NCBI RefSeq assembly: GCF_003288845.1
Contig: NZ_NHYN01000010.1
Location: 1-61,403, forward strand
Reading direction: 5' to 3'
Length of the DNA: 61,403 nt
Source: Helicobacter monodelphidis
Lineage (GTDB): Bacteria; Campylobacterota; Campylobacteria; Campylobacterales; Helicobacteraceae
This document shows positions 57,232 through 61,403 of this stretch, one piece after another; the first letter of the stretch is position 1, and the number at the start of each line of letters is the position of its first letter. The notes under the pieces were generated by a model. It did not search any database, was not told the DNA's origin, and saw only the letters and a program-made list of their open reading frames with translations. Both the position numbers and the translations under genes were made by a program.

Positions 57232-57558
57232 ATGTCTGTTTTGATTATCGGTGGTGATGAGATTATTCCTATTAAGGCTGTTTTGCACTCGTTGGGTTGT
57301 GAGGAAGTAACACATTGGGATGGACGCAGGGAAAGCGTGAATCATAAGAAAATTCCACAAAGCACTCGTTGTGTTATTTTGTTGACAAATTTCTTGAATC
57401 ATAACACAATGAAGAAATTTCGTAATGAAGCAAAAAAGCGCAACATTCCTACTATTTGTTCTAAGCGGAGTGTGAGTTGTGTTTACTGTGAATATTGCAA
57501 GATTTTTGGTGATGGTATGGTTTGTGATAAAGAATGCGTGGCTGAAGAGATCGCCTAA
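57232..57558 (+). CDS. DUF2325 domain protein
   Basis: A 108-residue soluble protein with an alpha/beta start MSVLIIGGDEIIPIKAVLHS, DGRRESVNHKKIPQSTRCVI and a cysteine-rich end VYCEYCKIFGDGMVCDKECV (five cysteines in about 18 residues). The family is small and of unknown role; the cysteines could bind metal or a cofactor. The promoter is unusually strong and has a Fur-like box and operators, and the next gene on the other strand is hugZ, so a link to iron or heme is suspected. A hairpin at 57544 follows. Confidence 0.85.
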   Translation: MSVLIIGGDEIIPIKAVLHSLGCEEVTHWDGRRESVNHKKIPQSTRCVILLTNFLNHNTMKKFRNEAKKRNIPTICSKRSVSCVYCEYCKIFGDGMVCDKECVAEEIA

Positions 57559-57575
57559 AAAAGGGCGACTTCTTC
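57544..57575. terminator. Hairpin between DUF2325 gene and hugZ
   Basis: GAAGAGATCGCC pairs with GGCGACTTCTTC (11 of 12 positions, one G-T) around TAAAAAAG. It overlaps the last codons of the DUF2325 gene and lies before the convergent hugZ end, so it may stop both transcripts. No T-run. Confidence 0.4.
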
Positions 57576-57588
57576 GGTCTCTTACATG

Positions 57589-58347
57589 CTATTGCTTGTG
57601 AGGCATTTTGTGAGGCATTTTTCCACCAACTTGCTCAATATTTCCTTTTGTGTCGATACTATAAGCTGCCCCAAATCCTTTAACATAACGTCCTTGTTGA
57701 TAGTGTAATTTGACAAGGTGAAAATCCCGCATTTCACGAATTGTTTTGATTCCACCTGCACCACCCATGCTTGTTTCAAGTGTATCTAATGCCTGATTAA
57801 ATTCATTGCTATCGCGTGCAATAAATTCTGCTGTGGTGCGATAACGCAAACGACGTCTTGCAATAATCGTTTTTGTTTTTGCTTCGTCTTCTAAATACAT
57901 CACCTCAATTTTTGTTGGATTTGTTTTAATGCTATCAAAATGTTCAGCAACTTCGCTGATATAAATGTAGTGTTGGTCGTTAACTTGGATGATGGGGGCA
58001 TAAGAGCTAATTGCTTCACCATTTGGAGCAATACTTGCGATGACAATAGAGGCAACCTCTGCCTTAAATTGTTGGATTTCAGTGGCAATGACTGATAAAT
58101 TATTGTTTTTTTCAAGATTCATACATAAGTCCATAATCGCTTTTTTAATCGTGCTATCATCACATTTTTCAGGAAATTCAACACGCAACTTCTGATTGTT
58201 GTTATAGACAATATCTAATCCTAGAAAATCTACACCAACTAATTTTGCTTCTGTTATGCTATCAGTACCAGAATACTTTTTGCATAAACCTATGACGCTT
58301 TCTTGATGGTGTCCATTCATATGCTCAATAATTGACTCAAAACTCAT
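57589..58347 (-). CDS. hugZ: HugZ-family heme oxygenase
   Basis: This 252-residue protein starts with a short DUF2470-like part (ESIIEHMNGHHQESVIGLCK), where heme oxygenases of this group keep the H-x-N-x-x-H pattern. The split-barrel part follows with AEVASIVIASIAPNGEAISS near residue 112 and HYIYISEVAEHFDSIKTNPT near residue 145. It opens heme to release iron in the cytoplasm. In H. pylori HugZ the heme is bound by a histidine close to the C-terminus; here the end GGKMPHKMPHKQ offers two such histidines (H246, H250) from a 12-base duplication. It has its own promoter region with palindromes. Confidence 0.9.
   Translation of the reverse strand: MSFESIIEHMNGHHQESVIGLCKKYSGTDSITEAKLVGVDFLGLDIVYNNNQKLRVEFPEKCDDSTIKKAIMDLCMNLEKNNNLSVIATEIQQFKAEVASIVIASIAPNGEAISSYAPIIQVNDQHYIYISEVAEHFDSIKTNPTKIEVMYLEDEAKTKTIIARRRLRYRTTAEFIARDSNEFNQALDTLETSMGGAGGIKTIREMRDFHLVKLHYQQGRYVKGFGAAYSIDTKGNIEQVGGKMPHKMPHKQ
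57597..57620. repeat. 12-bp tandem duplication at the end of hugZ
   Basis: TGTGAGGCATTT occurs twice without a gap and encodes the repeated M-P-H-K of the C-terminus. It remains in frame and adds one histidine. Confidence 0.85.
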
Positions 58348-58368
58348 TTTTACTCCTTTGAATATCTT

Positions 58369-58391
58369 AATATAATTGTTGCAATTATATT
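58369..58391. promoter_or_regulatory. Perfect inverted repeat in the hugZ promoter
   Basis: AATATAATTG, TTG, CAATTATATT: a perfect 10-bp inverted repeat 22 bases above the hugZ ATG. On the minus strand it includes TATAAT (58389-58384), so it probably covers the -10 element of hugZ. Confidence 0.55.
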
Positions 58392-58465
58392 ATTTTTAAA
58401 GATAACTAATCGCTAATACCTTAAAAATAGGGGAAATTTTAGCTCAAGCTCTCTTAAAATAAACT

Positions 58466-58485
58466 TTAATAATTGTTATTATTAA
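58466..58485. promoter_or_regulatory. Fur-box-like palindrome between hugZ and secG
   Basis: TTAATAAT TGTT ATTATTAA is a perfect 8-bp-arm palindrome resembling Fur boxes of epsilonproteobacteria. It is about 120 bases above the hugZ start and 113 above the secG start, so the target gene is uncertain, though heme oxygenase is the natural candidate. Confidence 0.5.
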
Positions 58486-58597
58486 TAAGATTGTATCTAA
58501 TGATGATGGCAAGGAATATTTTAAGGATTTTAGCTTATTCTTAATGAAAATTTGTTAGAATTCGCATTCTTAAACTTAAAAATGCAAAGAGGTATAG

Positions 58598-59002
58598 ATG
58601 GGTGAAATTTTATTAGTTTTGCAGTTTGTTCTTGCCATTACGATTACTATAGTTGTGTTATTACAAAAAAGTTCTAGTATTGGGCTTGGCGTGTATAGCG
58701 GTAGTAATGAATCTTTGTTTGGGGCAAAAGGTCCAGCAAGTTTTTTAGCAAAAATTACTTTTATTTTAGGATTCGTATTTGTTGCAAATACTCTTGCGTT
58801 GGGTTATATCTATTCTCAAAAATCTCAACAATCTGTTTTTGATAATATTAAGGAAGATTCGTTGGTTCCAGAGGTGCCAATAGGTGGGTCAATTCCTATA
58901 CAAAATAAGACTTTAGATGCAATATTAGGGACAGATTCTAATTCATCAACAACCATTCCAGAAGTACCAGTACAAACGCCAGATACAACACCACAACCTT
59001 AA
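58598..59002 (+). CDS. secG: Protein translocase subunit SecG
   Basis: A 134-residue protein with two membrane spans (about residues 2-21 and 50-72). The conserved loop is [17 protein letters not shown] followed by [17 protein letters not shown]. The last 55 residues form a polar Pro/Thr/Ser tail without structure, longer than in E. coli SecG (110 residues). It aids the SecYE channel. It is the first gene of the secG-frr-pyrE-RDD run. Confidence 0.94.
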   Translation: MGEILLVLQFVLAITITIVVLLQKSSSIGLGVYSGSNESLFGAKGPASFLAKITFILGFVFVANTLALGYIYSQKSQQSVFDNIKEDSLVPEVPIGGSIPIQNKTLDAILGTDSNSSTTIPEVPVQTPDTTPQP

Positions 59003-59015
59003 AAAGGAGATTCAG

Positions 59016-59576
59016 ATGACATTAGCTGATATTTACAAGGAAGCCGATGAGTATATGCAAAAGAGCATTGAAGCAATGAAAAGAGATTTTAAGACTTTAA
59101 GGACAGGTAAAGTTTCTGCAGTCATTGTGGAGGGTGTCAAAGTAGATTATTATGGTTCTCTTACGCCATTGTCGCAAGTAAGTTCTATTACAGCATTAGA
59201 TGCCTCTACATTACAAATTTCTCCTTGGGAGAAGAATCTGCTTAAAGAAATTGAACGTGCTATTAACGAAGCTAATATTGGTGTGAACCCTAATAATGAT
59301 GGTGAGAATATAAAGCTTTGTTTTCCGCCAATGACAAGTGAGCAACGAAAAGAAATTGCTAAAGAAGCAAAAGTGATGGGGGAGAAAGCAAAAGTTGCTA
59401 TACGCAATAATCGTAAGGATGCAAATGATCAGATTAAAAAACTAGAAAAGGATAAAAGTGTTTCTTTAGATGAGGCAAAACGTGCATATGATGAGATTCA
59501 GAAAAAAACTGATGATTTTATAAAAAAAGTTGAAGAAACTTTAAAGAACAAAGAAAATGAGATACTAAAATTATGA
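59016..59576 (+). CDS. frr: Ribosome recycling factor
   Basis: A 186-residue tRNA-shaped protein of standard length. It has [20 protein letters not shown] near residue 12, [20 protein letters not shown] near residue 43, [15 protein letters not shown] near residue 69 and a helical end with [20 protein letters not shown]. It splits ribosomes after termination. AAAGGAG precedes the start, and it overlaps pyrE by ATGA. Confidence 0.97.
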   Translation: MTLADIYKEADEYMQKSIEAMKRDFKTLRTGKVSAVIVEGVKVDYYGSLTPLSQVSSITALDASTLQISPWEKNLLKEIERAINEANIGVNPNNDGENIKLCFPPMTSEQRKEIAKEAKVMGEKAKVAIRNNRKDANDQIKKLEKDKSVSLDEAKRAYDEIQKKTDDFIKKVEETLKNKENEILKL

Positions 59577-60196
59577 GACAACGGCTTGATATTTCTACAA
59601 TTTACAAGAATGCAAATGCCCTTTTGGAGGGACATTTTTTATTGAGTAGTGGCAATCATTCTGCTTGCTATTTGCAATCAGCAAAGGTTTTAGAATCCCC
59701 TAAAACCGCTGCAATTTTGGCTGATGCACTTGCTGCTGAAATTATGCAATATTCTATTGAAGTGGATACAATTTGCTCTCCAGCTTTGGGTGGAATTTTG
59801 GCTGGTTATGAATTAGCAAGAGCTTTGGGTGTGCGGTTTATTTTTACAGAAAGAGTTGATGGAAAAATGACTTTAAGACGTGGCTTTGAGGTAAAAGAAG
59901 GGGAGAGGGTTTTGGTTTGTGAGGATATTATTACGACCGGCGGTTCAGCTCTAGAATCTTCAAAAATTATTGAATCTTTAGGAGGCAGGGTTATTGCCTT
60001 TGCGGCGTTGGCGAATCGTGGCTTTTGTAAACGTGTGAATTCTGAATTACCTGCAAAGCCGGAAGGAAAGCTTCCTGGTCATATTCCATTCTTTGCGTTG
60101 GAAGATTTTAATTTTGAAATTTATGCACCTGAAAATTGTCCAATGTGCAAGGAAGGAACACGGGCGATTAAGCCTGGAAGTAGAGGAAATGCGTGA
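59573..60196 (+). CDS. pyrE: Orotate phosphoribosyltransferase
   Basis: A 207-residue enzyme. [14 protein letters not shown] is the substrate loop. The PRPP motif [17 protein letters not shown] is near residue 112. The C-terminal [18 protein letters not shown] is typical for the long form of this group, perhaps metal-binding. It makes OMP in pyrimidine synthesis, to which the carB product at 37 kb also contributes. It is coupled to frr and to the RDD gene by 4-base overlaps. Confidence 0.96.
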   Translation: MRQRLDISTIYKNANALLEGHFLLSSGNHSACYLQSAKVLESPKTAAILADALAAEIMQYSIEVDTICSPALGGILAGYELARALGVRFIFTERVDGKMTLRRGFEVKEGERVLVCEDIITTGGSALESSKIIESLGGRVIAFAALANRGFCKRVNSELPAKPEGKLPGHIPFFALEDFNFEIYAPENCPMCKEGTRAIKPGSRGNA

Positions 60197-60672
60197 AAAA
60201 GCCTCGTTGGAGGGAAGTTAAAAAAAAAGATACTTCACTTAAGCAACCTCTAAGGCAAGAGGTTACACCACTTTATTCAGAGGTTTCTTATTTTGAACGA
60301 TTCAAGGCACAAGTTATTGATAGTTTTATGATTTATACTCCCATTCTTTATATCACAACCTATTTTGCTTTGGGGAGTGCTGCTGAATTTAGGGAGAATC
60401 AAATTGCTGTTTTTGTTTCCGTTACTCTTTATGGTTTCATTCTTTCTTTATTTATTGCGGTCAGTGGGCAAACGCCCGGCTACAAGGCTTTGGGCGTCAA
60501 GCTTGTTTCTAGTGATAAAAAGAAGAGGATAAGTTTTGTTCGCTCATTTTTAAGATTTTTTGTTTACTTGCTTTCAATGGTTGTTTTTTCCGCAGTATTT
60601 TTACCGTTTTTTTATAGAAATCGTACAACTTTACATGATGCTATCTGTCGTACAAAATTAATAAAAAATTAG
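60193..60672 (+). CDS. RDD family membrane protein
   Basis: A 159-residue protein. A basic, soluble start is followed by RDD-type features: [20 protein letters not shown] with the R and D near residue 35, and [16 protein letters not shown] near residue 94. A last span region follows, then [16 protein letters not shown] at the end. Three membrane segments are visible. RDD proteins may act as small ion carriers; function unknown. The start is GTG, overlapping pyrE as GTGA. Confidence 0.88.
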   Translation: MKKPRWREVKKKDTSLKQPLRQEVTPLYSEVSYFERFKAQVIDSFMIYTPILYITTYFALGSAAEFRENQIAVFVSVTLYGFILSLFIAVSGQTPGYKALGVKLVSSDKKKRISFVRSFLRFFVYLLSMVVFSAVFLPFFYRNRTTLHDAICRTKLIKN

Positions 60673-60769
60673 TTTGATTAATCTTTGACTTGTTTCACTA
60701 TTTTTTTGTAATACTCTTTAGCTTCAAAGCGAATGGAGAGATTCTAGGTTTGTTTTAGGTAGTATTCAG

Positions 60770-61345
60770 GAGAAAGAATGATGGGTTTTACCAAAACTTA
60801 AGCAAGAAATTTTACTCCTCTTAAAGGGAAAAGAATAGAAGCTAAATCAGATTACAATTTCAAAAAGTAATGATAAGTATTATGTTTTATTTAGTATTAT
60901 CAAACAATCTGTTAAGTAAATGGATTTACAAGGCTTAGATTCTGTTAAGTGTGTAGGAATAGATTTAAATATAAATGATATAGTGCTAAGCAATGGAGAG
61001 CCAATTAAAATACTCTCTAAAAATATCAATGCTAAAAATATGTAAGCGACTGTAAAGAAAGCAATTTATAGAATCTTAAAACCTAAAAAGGAGCAAACAA
61101 AACTAAGTAAGAATTTTAAAAAGATACAAAACAAATACAATCAAATCTACCAAAAAAGATAGCTATCAAAAGATAACTTCAAAACCGAGTAATGAATTTG
61201 ACTTGATAGCAGTTGAAGTACTTAAAAATAAGAATATGACAAAAGAGCAAATCTAAAAAGTATCAAATAAAAAAGTGGATTAAATTGTTCTATTTAAAAC
61301 CCATAAAACAGAAACTTCAAAGGTCTTTAGCCTTTGGTATGAATG
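60770..61345 (+). pseudogene. Decayed TnpB-type (IS200/IS605 family) transposon gene
   Basis: Several reading frames keep pieces of a TnpB/OrfB protein in order. VLPKLKQEILLLLKGKRIEA is at about 60785. Then SVKCVGIDLNINDIVLSNGE (about 60945-61005) holds the first RuvC strand with its catalytic aspartate. EFDLIAVEVLKNKNMTKEQI (about 61190-61260) corresponds to the second RuvC motif (D-xx-xVEDLxVKNM). Finally a degenerate zinc-finger region with TSKVFSLWYEC (about 61310) remains. At least eight stops and frame changes divide it, so it cannot make a protein. No tnpA is seen; the right end of the window may cut the element. Confidence 0.75.
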
Positions 61346-61403
61346 CTTATCAACAGAATTCATTGTTTTTTTGATTATCCTTGATTTTCTGTATCATTCT
61401 TAT

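Overview
The window is about 61 kb of AT-rich DNA from an epsilonproteobacterium (Campylobacterota). It most likely belongs to Helicobacter, probably an enterohepatic-type species. The evidence is gene content and order: rnhA-rnc-aroC, secG-frr-pyrE-RDD, dnaG followed by a PP-loop ATPase, carB followed by a short YrdC protein, and ispDF next to an HP1021/Cj1608-type atypical response regulator, a Sat-like protein and pgpA. A HugZ heme oxygenase and very dense packing, with many ATGA-type overlaps and several GTG or TTG starts, fit the same assignment. This is read from the sequence without database searches, so I do not name a species.

Layout. 1-350: a broken scrap of a repeat-rich surface or secreted protein, then a promoter. 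0.35-8.8 kb: ComEA-like protein, JAMM peptidase, TetR regulator and an NSS transporter carrying a 9-base G:C tract; then two EamA transporters, a DnaQ-like exonuclease, an HU-like protein, DUF817 and Mrp/ApbC. 9.2-12 kb: an orphan amino-acid-type binding protein and a WbpE/WbpD-like sugar pair. 12-15.7 kb: a fatty-acid block (accA, fabF, acpP, fabG) followed by rpsU. 15.8-21 kb: ZnuA-like protein, cutA, a row of poorly understood genes (including a cysteine-depleted HdrB-like and FrdB-like pair and a possible SspB-like protein) and pepF. 21-30 kb: a PepSY-like protein, a large methyltransferase, an LptF/G permease, pth, rplY and a small lipopolysaccharide group (GT2, MsbA-like exporter, GT9). 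30-35.7 kb: truD, a membrane protein, pgpA, Sat-like protein, atypical regulator, ispDF. 36-41.6 kb: a third EamA, carB, a YrdC-like protein and a membrane protein. 41.7-49.7 kb: OPT transporter, guaB, gatA, aroC, rnc, rnhA and a LapB-like TPR protein. 49.8-54 kb: dnaG, PP-loop protein, the RNase P RNA and an orphan efflux adaptor. 53.9-57 kb: ribE, dxr, cdsA and a YdjM-like protein. 57.1-58.5 kb: an iron/heme-looking locus (DUF2325 and hugZ with Fur-like palindromes). 58.6-60.7 kb: secG, frr, pyrE, RDD. The last 700 bases hold a decayed TnpB-type transposon gene.

Most of the window is housekeeping. The parts that look least explained are: (i) the adjacent pair of proteins that resemble the HdrB/SdhE and SdhB/FrdB subunits of fumarate reductase-type complexes but lack their cluster cysteines, in a run with a possible ClpXP-adaptor-like protein; (ii) the Sat-like protein overlapping an atypical response regulator; (iii) the heavily decorated DUF2325 promoter; and (iv) a HugZ whose C-terminal histidine segment has been tandemly duplicated. 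No CRISPR array, prophage, tRNA or rRNA gene was seen.
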